DNA of 64,000 nt from Acidobacteriota bacterium. GTDB lineage: Bacteria > Acidobacteriota > Blastocatellia > UBA7656. The position numbers and the translations under genes are program-made. Of the stretch, positions 18,904 through 26,386 are shown in pieces. The notes under the pieces were generated by a model, which saw only the letters and a program-made list of their open reading frames with translations, was not told where the DNA came from and searched no databases. The stretch lies in assembly GCA_040754075.1 (NCBI GenBank), contig JBFMDH010000010.1:97830-161829 (forward strand), read 5' to 3'. Position 1 is the stretch's first letter. Each line of letters opens with the position of its first letter.

Positions 18904-19509
18904 TTATTTTCCCTTGATCCGCTGCAATTTGATTTCCTCCATCCAGTTTTCCTTACCGTTTTGATACCATGTCCATTGCGTGGTGATGGTGTTTTCGTCA
19001 ATGAATTTGAAAACCGCTTTATCCATATGCCCATTGTCACGTGAGGGCAAATTGGTCGCATCCAGAAAAGTAAAAGAGATAGTTTTGCCATCCTCATCAA
19101 AAGACGACGCAACCAGACGCGGTTGGTTTTTGGCTACACAGTAATGCGTCAGCATTAAACGCCCTTGGTCCAAATAAAACATCGTCATCATGGTTTCGTT
19201 CGGGTGCGCATCGAAAGAGTTTTCCACCACGACTGAACCTTGCGCGATGGCGCGAAAGCTGACCTTCTCTTCCCAACCTTTGGTGCTGCGCCCCATCCAC
19301 TCGCCATTGAGTTTAGTGAACTTTTCAAACGCGGCGCGGGCTGATTCGGCGGTTGTCTTCGTCGAAGTCGCGCGATTATCTTTGGAAACCGACAAATTGG
19401 CTTCATGGTTGTGTTGCGCCTGACTGAATGCAAAGGTTACGGTGGTGATCAGGAATGCCACCAACAACCCAAAGCGGTACAAAATAATTCGTTTCATTAT
19501 GGTTTTCAT
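18904..19509 (-). CDS. Exported lipocalin-like protein of unknown function
   Basis: The product of about 201 residues has a signal peptide (hydrophobic stretch about 10-30 ending FAFSQA), a short His/Asn-rich linker (QHNHEAN), and a beta-rich domain beginning KFTKLNGEW. The layout resembles the C-terminal domain of the TPR protein encoded at 11.5-12.4 kb (Gly-Glu-Trp near the domain start, Trp-rich later strands), so a shared lipocalin-like fold is plausible. I do not recognise the exact family. The ATG at 19509 has AGAGGG 8 bases upstream, whereas the ATG two codons earlier is too close to that site. Confidence 0.7.
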   Translation of the reverse strand: MKTIMKRIILYRFGLLVAFLITTVTFAFSQAQHNHEANLSVSKDNRATSTKTTAESARAAFEKFTKLNGEWMGRSTKGWEEKVSFRAIAQGSVVVENSFDAHPNETMMTMFYLDQGRLMLTHYCVAKNQPRLVASSFDEDGKTISFTFLDATNLPSRDNGHMDKAVFKFIDENTITTQWTWYQNGKENWMEEIKLQRIKGK

Positions 19510-20084
19510 AAACATTACCCTCTGATGATTTGTCCCTTCTTTAGTGAAGTATCCGAACCGATTTATCAGGCACGGCTTTCAGTCACCAATAGGGTAAATT
19601 CAGTGGTTTAGATCAGCAGATAGTTGACGCTAAATAAGGCTCGCTGTTTCTCACTTAGCATCATTGAGTAGTAAATTTTTTTTGGCTATTGATAATTGGC
19701 AGGTTCCGCGATGCCACATCATAGTACAACTACCGGTAATTTCCAAAATGCAAACAGGTGTCCAGGCTTTTTAAAATCCCATTAAATCCCGAACGATTTG
19801 AGCGAACCGCACCGAAAAACAGTCCCAGCCTTGCATTGAAAGGTAATCCGTTTTCGATGCGGTTAAATTTGAAAGAACTGCGGGTCTCGGTTCTCTATTT
19901 CCGTAAAGGCAAAATCCCGAACACGATTTTTCACGACTGACCGAAAATAAAAACTCCAATCCCGCGCTTCATTCAACGCCAACATAGCGCCTTTCAAATT
20001 AAAAGTCCTGTAGACCTTTCTTAATAAATCTTAGGTTTTCTTGAATTATTGAAAAACCGTTGGAAAACCGCAATTTTTTGAGTT
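19510..20084. other. AT-rich intergenic region, no gene supported
   Basis: These 575 bases separate the lipocalin-like gene from the 3' end of the NtrY-like kinase. They contain poly-A/T runs, including one before the kinase stop side (about 20040-20085). No ribosome binding site precedes any reading frame of note and no dyad longer than 6-7 bp was seen. A 60-codon frame at 19758-19940 has no coding character. Promoters for the lipocalin-like gene presumably lie here but I cannot place them. Confidence 0.45.
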
Positions 20085-21497
20085 TTATTGAATCCGTGAA
20101 GCAGCCGTCAGGCGGGTCGGAATGCGCAGTTTCGCTTCGCATCCGTGACCGGTTTTTTTGTTGACCAAGGTCAGCGTCCCGCCATGAGCCTCGGCAATCT
20201 GGCGACTGAGCACCAAGCCGATTCCCGAACCGTTGGGTTTGGTGGTAAAAAACGGCACGAATAAATTGCTGGAATTGGCTATGCCATGCCCTTCATCCTC
20301 GATTAACACTTCAAGAAAATCGCCGCGTCGTCGCCAACTCACCTGCACATTGCCGCGCGTTTCCAGCGAAGCATCAACGGCATTGCGGATGATGTTAATC
20401 AGCAGTTGTTCAAGTTGGTCACTATCTGCGCGAATGACGATTTCCGGGTTTTCCAGCAAGCGAATTTTCATTCGCGTTTCGAGGTTCACCAACCGTTGGA
20501 TCAAGGCACCGATTTCAACCGGTTGATATTGCGGTGGCGGAAGTTTGGCAAGCCGCGAATAGCCTTCCATAAATCTTGTGAGTGATGCCACCCGACCGGT
20601 GATGATGGAAAAGCCGCGCCGGGCATCATCGCGCCAATCATCCGGCAAAGGGTCTTTGAAAATCATGCTCTCAAGACTTCCGGCAATAGATTTAATCGGT
20701 GCCAGCGAATTGTTCAATTCATGTCCGAGAACGCGAATGATTCTTTGCCAGGCAAGCCGCTCTTCTTCACGAAGAGCGCGACTCACATCCGAAATCACCA
20801 GTAATTGATGGGGCACGCCGCGTTCGCGAAACGTGGTGCGGCGAATTTCCCAACGACTCGCGCCACCGGGAAAAGTTTGTTGAACCGTGCGGATGGCTTC
20901 GTCTTCGAGATAATCGGCAAGTCCCAAATCACCCGCCGAACTTTTGGTCAAACGCTCCATCGGTTGCGCCAACAATTTCTCGCCGGCGCGATTTACCAGC
21001 CGTAATTTTTTTTCGTCATCAAACGCAAATACCGCAACATCAATTTCGGTCATCACGGTTCGCAGGAGTTGCGTCGCCTCAAAAGCTTCCAGGCGTTGTT
21101 CGCGCAAAATCTGTCCGAGCGAATTAACCTCAAATAACGCTTCGCCGAGCGCGTCGTTGTGCATTGCGCCGCGCGCGCGAATGGAAAAATCACCTTCACG
21201 CAGGGCTGCGAGTAAATTCGAGAGCGTTTGCAAAGGAAAGATCACCCGCTCTCTTACCGCCAGCGAACAACCGAACCAGAAGCCGATGATCAACAGCGAA
21301 AATGTCCATTGCACTTTAGCCGTATAATCGCCCTGCCACAAAAACACCATTGAAAAAATCACCGCAGGAAGTCCTGCGAGCATCGACATGAAAAATATAT
21401 AATTGGAATGCGAAAGTTTGCGGGTTCTGGGAGCAGGTTTTGCGGTTTTTAGATTTCCGGCTACAGTTTTATTGAGTTTTTGCGCCTTTGAAGCCAT
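20085..21497 (-). CDS. NtrY-like membrane sensor histidine kinase
   Basis: From the ATG at 21497 the kinase has 470 residues. Two membrane helices (about 34-56 and 64-84) lead to a HAMP segment (FPLQTLSNLLAALREGDFSI). A PAS-like domain follows (about 150-230; DVAVFAFDDEKKLRLVNRAG). The HisKA box carries His in LGHELNNSLAPIKS, an NtrY/NtrB-type sequence, and the HATPase domain has NIIRNAVDAS, DEGHGI and GSGIGLVLS. There is almost no periplasmic loop, so it probably senses a membrane or cytoplasmic cue. It starts 19 bases after the stop of the NtrC-like gene, so the pair is co-expressed and presumably cognate. A longer in-frame start at 21611 overlaps the regulator gene and has no signal. Confidence 0.9.
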   Translation of the reverse strand: MASKAQKLNKTVAGNLKTAKPAPRTRKLSHSNYIFFMSMLAGLPAVIFSMVFLWQGDYTAKVQWTFSLLIIGFWFGCSLAVRERVIFPLQTLSNLLAALREGDFSIRARGAMHNDALGEALFEVNSLGQILREQRLEAFEATQLLRTVMTEIDVAVFAFDDEKKLRLVNRAGEKLLAQPMERLTKSSAGDLGLADYLEDEAIRTVQQTFPGGASRWEIRRTTFRERGVPHQLLVISDVSRALREEERLAWQRIIRVLGHELNNSLAPIKSIAGSLESMIFKDPLPDDWRDDARRGFSIITGRVASLTRFMEGYSRLAKLPPPQYQPVEIGALIQRLVNLETRMKIRLLENPEIVIRADSDQLEQLLINIIRNAVDASLETRGNVQVSWRRRGDFLEVLIEDEGHGIANSSNLFVPFFTTKPNGSGIGLVLSRQIAEAHGGTLTLVNKKTGHGCEAKLRIPTRLTAASRIQ

Positions 21498-21516
21498 CGT
21501 CGAGAAAGAGAGTTTA

Positions 21517-22881
21517 TCACAGCCCGTAGCGTTGCAAACGACGATAGAGGGCGCTGCGACTGAGTCCCAACTTTTCAGCGGCGCGGCTGACATTGCCATC
21601 ACACTCGGCAAGGGTTTTTTGAATCAGGTAGGCTTCGACCTCTTCGAGGCTCATGTCTTCCAATCGCCGCGCCACCTCGCGCCCTCTCTGCAATCCCAAA
21701 TCAACTGCTTGAATCAGATTGCTCTGCGCCATTAAAACCGCGCGTTCGATGGCGTGGTCGAGTTCGCGGACATTTCCCGGAAAGGAATATTTCAACAATG
21801 CCTGTCGCGCCGAATCGTCAAACCCTTCGATATTTTTTCGGTAGCGCCGCGAATGTTGATGCAGAAAGTGAATCGCCAGAATAAGAATATCTTCGCGGCG
21901 GTCGCGAAGCGGCGGCAGGTGAATTTCCACAGTATTCAAGCGGAAAAGTAAATCGCGACGAAACCGCCCTTCTTCAACTTCCTGATTAATATCCGAATTG
22001 GTTGCCGACAGAATGCGCGCATCGGTCTTGCGGGTTTTCGAGGTGCCGACACGTTCAAACTCGCCGGTTTCCAAAACCCTCAACAGTTTCGGTTGCTGAC
22101 TGAGCGGCAGGTTGGCAATTTCATCAAGAAATAAAGTGCCGTTTTCCGCAAGTTCAAATCTGCCGACGCGGTCATTTTTCGCATCGGTAAACGCGCCTTT
22201 GACATGCCCGAACATTTCGCTTTCAAATACGCCTTCCGGAATGCTGCCGATATTCACCGTCACCAGAGGCTTGGCGGCGCGCAACGACATCGAATGAATG
22301 ACGCTTGCGAGCAAGCCTTTCCCGGTGCCATTTTCGCCGGTGATTAAGACATTGGCGTCGGAGGCGGCAACGCGGTTAACGATTTGCAACACCGGTTTCA
22401 TGGATTCCGATTCGGCAATCAGCCGGGGACGCGGTTGGTCGCGCAATATTCGATTTTCAGCTTCCAACCGTTGACCTTTTTTTAATGCTTGTCCGAGTTC
22501 TCGCTGAGTTTTGAGAATGGTCAGCAACCGCGCATTGTCCCAGGGCTTTTGAATGAAATCACGGGCGCCGCGTTTGATGGCTTCAACCGCAAGGTCAACA
22601 CTTCCCCAGGCGGTCATCACAATCACCGGCAGCGTGCTGTCCGCAGATTGAATGCGGTCAAGCAAATCCAAGCCTTCTTTTCCAGAGGTGGTATCCCGCG
22701 CGTAATTTAAATCCATCAACACCAAATCAAAATCCTGCTCTTCGAGCGCAGCCAACATCGCCTGCGGAGAGGTTACGGCTTCGACTGCATAGCCTTCGGG
22801 CTTCAGTAAAAATTTTAAAGCCTCCAGTACATCGGTCTGGTCATCAGCTATCAGAATTTTGGGGTTCTGTGAGTCTTTCAT
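21517..22881 (-). CDS. NtrC-family sigma-54-dependent response regulator
   Basis: This 454-residue activator has an N-terminal receiver (about 8-120; IADDQTDVL, LMDLNYARD, IQKPWDN). A sigma-54-interacting AAA+ domain follows (about 145-370) with Walker A GENGTGKG, the sigma-54 contact loop GAFTDA in place of the usual GAFTGA, Walker B GTLFLDEI and an arginine-finger region. The C-terminal Fis-type helix-turn-helix reads GNVSRAAEKLGLSRSALYRRL. It binds upstream enhancer sites and drives open-complex formation by sigma-54 polymerase. The gene is followed by its kinase and preceded by the ATPase gene. The repeated dyad plus -24/-12 elements at 25.1, 36.9 and 52.1 kb are its best candidate targets (inference). 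Confidence 0.93.
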   Translation of the reverse strand: MKDSQNPKILIADDQTDVLEALKFLLKPEGYAVEAVTSPQAMLAALEEQDFDLVLMDLNYARDTTSGKEGLDLLDRIQSADSTLPVIVMTAWGSVDLAVEAIKRGARDFIQKPWDNARLLTILKTQRELGQALKKGQRLEAENRILRDQPRPRLIAESESMKPVLQIVNRVAASDANVLITGENGTGKGLLASVIHSMSLRAAKPLVTVNIGSIPEGVFESEMFGHVKGAFTDAKNDRVGRFELAENGTLFLDEIANLPLSQQPKLLRVLETGEFERVGTSKTRKTDARILSATNSDINQEVEEGRFRRDLLFRLNTVEIHLPPLRDRREDILILAIHFLHQHSRRYRKNIEGFDDSARQALLKYSFPGNVRELDHAIERAVLMAQSNLIQAVDLGLQRGREVARRLEDMSLEEVEAYLIQKTLAECDGNVSRAAEKLGLSRSALYRRLQRYGL

Positions 22882-22936
22882 TAAATCTATATCAATTTCT
22901 GCTGAAATATTTTCGGTTGTTAAAATAAAGCGATAA

Positions 22937-22969
22937 CACCAAACCGACCACCGTAGCCGGTTTGGTGTC
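22937..22969 (-). terminator. Hairpin after the ABC ATPase gene
   Basis: An 11-bp perfect stem (ACACCAAACCG / CGGTTTGGTGT) with an 11-base loop begins 5 bases past the ATPase stop. On the minus strand it is followed by a T-rich but imperfect tract (TTATCGCTTTATTTT). It probably attenuates or ends transcription before the NtrC-like gene, or stabilises the upstream message. Confidence 0.55.
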
Positions 22970-22974
22970 GCAAA

Positions 22975-23667
22975 CTACCTCTGGTCATCCCAACCTTTGA
23001 CAATCCAGCCGTCAGCAATTTGAATGGTGCGGTCGCTGTAAGATGCATTGACTTCCGAATGCGTCACCTGAACGATAGTGGTTCCCGCTTCATTCAATTT
23101 TTTAAACAACTCCATAATTTCTTTCCCCTGCCCGGAGTGCAAATTACCGGTCGGTTCATCGGCAAGAATCATTTTCGGATTGGCAATCACCGCGCGCGCC
23201 ACGCCGACCAACTGTTGATGACCGCCGGAAAGCTGCGTCGGATAGAGGTCTTTTTTGCCGACGATGTTAAAGCGATCCAGTATGTCGCAGACGATGCTGT
23301 CGCGTTCACGCTTACCGATATTGCGATACGATAGCGGAATGTCAAGGTTTTCGTAAACCGTCAGATGGTCTAACAGGTGATAGCTTTGAAATACAAAACC
23401 GATATTCTGGTTTCTCAGTTCGGCGCGCTGTTTGGGATTGAATTTATGCACGGGTTTTTCGTCAAAGTAAAATTCTCCGGACCAACTGTTGTCGTGCATT
23501 CCCATAATATGCAGGAGGGTGGATTTGCCTGCGCCCGATGGTCCCATAATCGAAACGAATTCGCCATCCTTGATGTCGAGGTCAATTCGTCGAAGGATAA
23601 AGGTTTTGGAAATTCCGTGTTGATAGAATTTTTCAATGCCGCGCATTTGAATTAACGGTACACTCAT
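22975..23667 (-). CDS. MacB/LolD-type ABC transporter ATP-binding protein
   Basis: This 230-residue ATPase starts at the ATG at 23667 (GGAG 6 bases upstream). Walker A is GPSGAGKST, the Q-loop is FQSYHLL, the signature is LSGGHQQ where LSGGQ is usual, Walker B is MILADEPTGNLH, and the H-loop is VTHSE. The EPTGNLHSGQG stretch and overall length match the LolD/MacB/FtsE branch, which powers FtsX-type permeases by mechanotransmission. It is the only transporter ATPase in the window and stands between the MBL gene and the sigma-54 regulator. No adaptor (MacA-like) gene is present. It is a candidate partner for the neighbouring ADOP permeases, but nothing in the sequence proves this. Confidence 0.92.
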   Translation of the reverse strand: MSVPLIQMRGIEKFYQHGISKTFILRRIDLDIKDGEFVSIMGPSGAGKSTLLHIMGMHDNSWSGEFYFDEKPVHKFNPKQRAELRNQNIGFVFQSYHLLDHLTVYENLDIPLSYRNIGKRERDSIVCDILDRFNIVGKKDLYPTQLSGGHQQLVGVARAVIANPKMILADEPTGNLHSGQGKEIMELFKKLNEAGTTIVQVTHSEVNASYSDRTIQIADGWIVKGWDDQR

Positions 23668-23802
23668 TTTTAACTCCAATGTTTAAATTTAATCTGCATT
23701 CGGAAATTATCGGTTCAATTATAACTAACGATTCGCAGTTTGAATTTCCTGAATCGATAAAAATTCTTGAGCCGGAAGCCACGCTTACTTGCATAAGGTT
23801 AC

Positions 23803-24966
23803 TCACCGTTGATTTTCCTTGGCTTCACGAAAAGCCGCCGCTACCGCAGGACCTGCAACATACATATTAAAAGCGATTTTTTTCACTTTGGAATCACCGA
23901 CAAAGGATTTTCTCAACTCCTCCAGATTAATGGTTTTTCTGGCTTCCTCCAACGTCACCCCTTTGGCAACCGCGACCTCTGCCTGCTGTTTGATGGTCGA
24001 AAACAGATTCGCAAGTTGTCGGACATAGGCGTCATCGCGCATCAGTGAGCCGTGTCCCGGCACAATGATTTTTGCATTCAAGGCGATGATTTTTTCCAAA
24101 GTTTTCGCCCAATCATTGATATGTGATTGCGGGTTACCGACCAACGGAATCGGCGAAACCACTAAATCACCGGTGATGACAATTCCCTCTTTTGGCAAAT
24201 GCACAATCAGGTCTCCGGCTGTATGTCCGCTTCCGGGTTGCAAAATTTCGATGACGCGGTTTCCTCTTTGAAATGTCAGACGCTCTTTAACCGTAATGGT
24301 CGGGAGAATGGTTTGGGCAATTTGTCCTTCGCTTAACACCAAATCAATCAATTTCAAATCACTCGTCAGGCTGGCGCGCTCTTCGTCGGTCATCTCACCG
24401 CCGAGCAAACTTTTATTACTTTTCATCAGACCACGCAGGTCATCGGCAAATCGCGGCGCGCCTTCGAGAAAGTTTTTGCGATTCACTGCGCCTTGACTGC
24501 GCAGGTAATCCAAAGAAAAGTTGCTCGCGATAAATTCGACCTGGGGAAATGCCTCGCGGTAAACCTGATTGCCCCGGATGTGGTCATCGTGATAATGGGT
24601 GTTGATGACATAGCGCACCGGTTTATTCGTCAATTTACGAAGCGCCGCCAGCACCTCTCTGGTGATCGCCGGAGCGCCGTTGGCATCAATCACAAAAACA
24701 TCATCATCGTTGATGATAAATACATTATTGGCATCAACCATCAATCCCGGAAGGTCTTTTCGGATTACCGCAAAAACTCCTTCCGCCAGTTTTTGCACTT
24801 CAAAATTTCGCGCTGTTGCAATGAAGTCCTTGTTCAACTTTTCAAGCCGATTTTTTTTTCGCGGGTTGTGGTCTGATGCAAGATGGTTTTTTCCTTTTGC
24901 GAAAGCCGAGTATGCCAGCAAAGCAGAAATCAGGAACGCACACATGAAAAAGCGGTAACCAATCAT
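23803..24966 (-). CDS. Exported MBL-fold metallo-hydrolase
   Basis: The product of 387 residues has a signal peptide (about 5-23) and a metallo-beta-lactamase fold. The zinc motif is THYHDDH, further ligands lie in GSGHTAGD and TGDLVV, and a C-terminal His is in VPGHGSL. Length and motifs resemble the exported quinoprotein-relay or SoxH-like branch more than a true beta-lactamase, so antibiotic hydrolysis should not be assumed. ATG at 24966 has AGAGGA 8-9 bases upstream. It is the first gene behind the sigma-54-like promoter at 25.05 kb and is followed by the ATPase gene after 135 bases. Confidence 0.88.
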   Translation of the reverse strand: MIGYRFFMCAFLISALLAYSAFAKGKNHLASDHNPRKKNRLEKLNKDFIATARNFEVQKLAEGVFAVIRKDLPGLMVDANNVFIINDDDVFVIDANGAPAITREVLAALRKLTNKPVRYVINTHYHDDHIRGNQVYREAFPQVEFIASNFSLDYLRSQGAVNRKNFLEGAPRFADDLRGLMKSNKSLLGGEMTDEERASLTSDLKLIDLVLSEGQIAQTILPTITVKERLTFQRGNRVIEILQPGSGHTAGDLIVHLPKEGIVITGDLVVSPIPLVGNPQSHINDWAKTLEKIIALNAKIIVPGHGSLMRDDAYVRQLANLFSTIKQQAEVAVAKGVTLEEARKTINLEELRKSFVGDSKVKKIAFNMYVAGPAVAAAFREAKENQR

Positions 24967-25048
24967 CAATTTTTCCTCTGGTTCAATTAAAAGCGGTTCT
25001 TTGCCGGGTTTGGGTTCGCTTTAATCATCAATACAACAGATAGATTCA

Positions 25049-25064
25049 GTCAATTCGTATGCCA
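25049..25064 (-). promoter_or_regulatory. Sigma-54-like promoter before the MBL/ATPase/NtrC/NtrY run
   Basis: The minus-strand sequence TGGCATACGAATTGAC has the -24 GG and the -12 TTG at the correct distance, but A replaces the C normally found after TTG. Predicted transcription would start near 25040, giving a leader of about 75 bases to the MBL ATG. It is nearly the same sequence as the element at 36868-36883. Confidence 0.6.
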
Positions 25065-25142
25065 TGAAATTCCGGCAAAAAACCCGGAAATATTCAGGCT
25101 TTTATCAATATTTTTATGGAAAAAGATGTTCACCTGTGCGGA

Positions 25143-25164
25143 TGTGGGACGCCAAAATCCCACA
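25143..25164. promoter_or_regulatory. Putative activator site, TGTGGGA-N8-TCCCACA
   Basis: This is a perfect dyad with 7-bp arms (8 including flanking A/T) and an 8-base spacer. Its TGGGA core starts 81 bp upstream of the -24 element at 25064. Geometry matches the sites at 36966 and 52107, so it is proposed as an enhancer for the NtrC-like regulator encoded downstream. Confidence 0.6.
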
Positions 25165-25291
25165 TTTGAGAAAGGTGGGCTGAACAGGAAACAAGCCTGA
25201 ATGAATAAGAATAGTTGAGACCCGAGCCGCCCCAATTATTCTTTTTTTGAGTTGATGATTGAAAAATAGAGAAGCCTGAGTAAACTCCGGT

Positions 25292-26182
25292 CTAAAGTTT
25301 TTCCAGACGAATCGAACCATCGCCGGTCTTTAAATAAAGCATCTTGCCGCCGCTGTTGATACGCCCGCGAATTTCGTTGTTGCCGGTTCTCCCCACCACG
25401 CTCACCGGAATATTCAAATCAATGTGTCCGTCATTGGTGTGCATTTCAACATCTGCCGAGAGCGTTTCAGGAAGCCGCAAGGTAATATCGCCATCGCCGG
25501 TTTTCAAACTCCAGTTCGATTCGGTTTTTGATCCGTCCAAAGCCGTAGCCTCGATTCCTCCATCGCCGGTTCGGATGTCGAGCGCGTCAAACCGACCCTG
25601 GATTCGCAAGCGACCATCGCCGGTTTCGGCTCGAAAAGCGCCTTCCAACCCGGTTGCCTCAATGCGCCCGTCACCGGTGCTCATCGAAATCTCGCCTTTG
25701 ACATTGCGCATCTCGATATTGCCATCACCGGTTTTTGCACTGAGCCGCCCGTGAACGTCGGTCAGGTTGATTTTGCCGTCGCCGCTGCGCAAAAGGATTT
25801 CGCCTTTTACGCCCGATAAATCGATTCGACCATCCCCGGTATTTAAATCCAGATTGGTTTCGCGAGGCACATTGATTTCAATATCCACACGTTTGCTTCG
25901 CCAGTTCATTTGAAACCAGCGACGCGGGAAACGGACTTCGATTTCAACATTATCGCCATTTTGTCGGTCAATGATTTTGATGCCATCGTCGCCAATTTTA
26001 TAGCCATCGGAAATCACCCGAACATCAACGGTTTTGCTTTCCGACGCCAGCACGCGGATATTCGCGTCGCCGCTTTCAACACGCAATTTCGGAATGTTTT
26101 CGATGGTGAAACTCTTTTTCCATTCGTCAGTCGAAGCGGATGGAAAAAGCGATAAAAACGCAAAAACGAATGTCAGTAACAT
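25292..26182 (-). CDS. Exported DUF4097 beta-helix protein with TGDG ladder
   Basis: This 296-residue protein has a signal peptide (about 1-17) and a long right-handed beta-solenoid-like region. About ten rungs carry [TS][GN]DG followed by a short strand (NTGDGRIDL, RSGDGKINL, KTGDGNIEM and so on) at roughly 18-20 residue spacing. DUF4097 proteins resemble bactofilin or adhesin solenoids; their function is unknown. AGGAGG is 6 bases before the ATG, a strong site. It lies 204 bases downstream of an ADOP permease. The same ADOP/DUF4097 pairing recurs at 58.7-62.2 kb. Confidence 0.88.
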   Translation of the reverse strand: MLLTFVFAFLSLFPSASTDEWKKSFTIENIPKLRVESGDANIRVLASESKTVDVRVISDGYKIGDDGIKIIDRQNGDNVEIEVRFPRRWFQMNWRSKRVDIEINVPRETNLDLNTGDGRIDLSGVKGEILLRSGDGKINLTDVHGRLSAKTGDGNIEMRNVKGEISMSTGDGRIEATGLEGAFRAETGDGRLRIQGRFDALDIRTGDGGIEATALDGSKTESNWSLKTGDGDITLRLPETLSADVEMHTNDGHIDLNIPVSVVGRTGNNEIRGRINSGGKMLYLKTGDGSIRLEKL

Positions 26183-26227
26183 CTGACTCCTCCTGATTTT
26201 TTATTGGCAGTCCGAAATCACAAAAGC

Positions 26228-26254
26228 AAACCGGATTTTTTTATTGACCGGTTT
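26228..26254 (-). terminator. Possible hairpin between an ADOP gene and the DUF4097 gene
   Basis: A 7-bp stem AAACCGG / CCGGTTT encloses a 13-base T-rich loop. It lies about 130 bases past the ADOP stop, on the side of the DUF4097 start. The tail is not a clean U-tract, so this is a weak candidate. Confidence 0.3.
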
Positions 26255-26386
26255 TCAAATCTAGCTGATTGATTAATTTCGAGAAGCGAACGTTATAAAT
26301 TACGACCAAAACCCGTTGAGGTTCCTTTTATTACTTTTACCCGAACTCTATCCCGGCAAAGCTTATTTTTACCATCAACCGCTCGT

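Noticed and set aside
19681-19706. TGGCAGG-type sequence before the lipocalin-like gene as a sigma-54 promoter
   Set aside because: The GG and GC elements are not at the required spacing and no dyad lies upstream.
19758-19940. 60-codon frames on both strands of the 19.5-20.1 kb spacer
   Set aside because: They have no ribosome binding site, no recognisable domain and no coding periodicity by eye.
25049-25054. TTGACT as a sigma-70 -35 element in the 25.05- and 36.87-kb promoters
   Set aside because: No acceptable -10 hexamer occurs 16-18 bases downstream in either, the third promoter has no TTGAC, and the -24 TGGCA block with fixed spacing explains all three.
25292-26182. Short recurring DNA words as a CRISPR-like array
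   Set aside because: The repeats are in frame and encode the TGDG turns of a clear exported protein; spacing follows codons.
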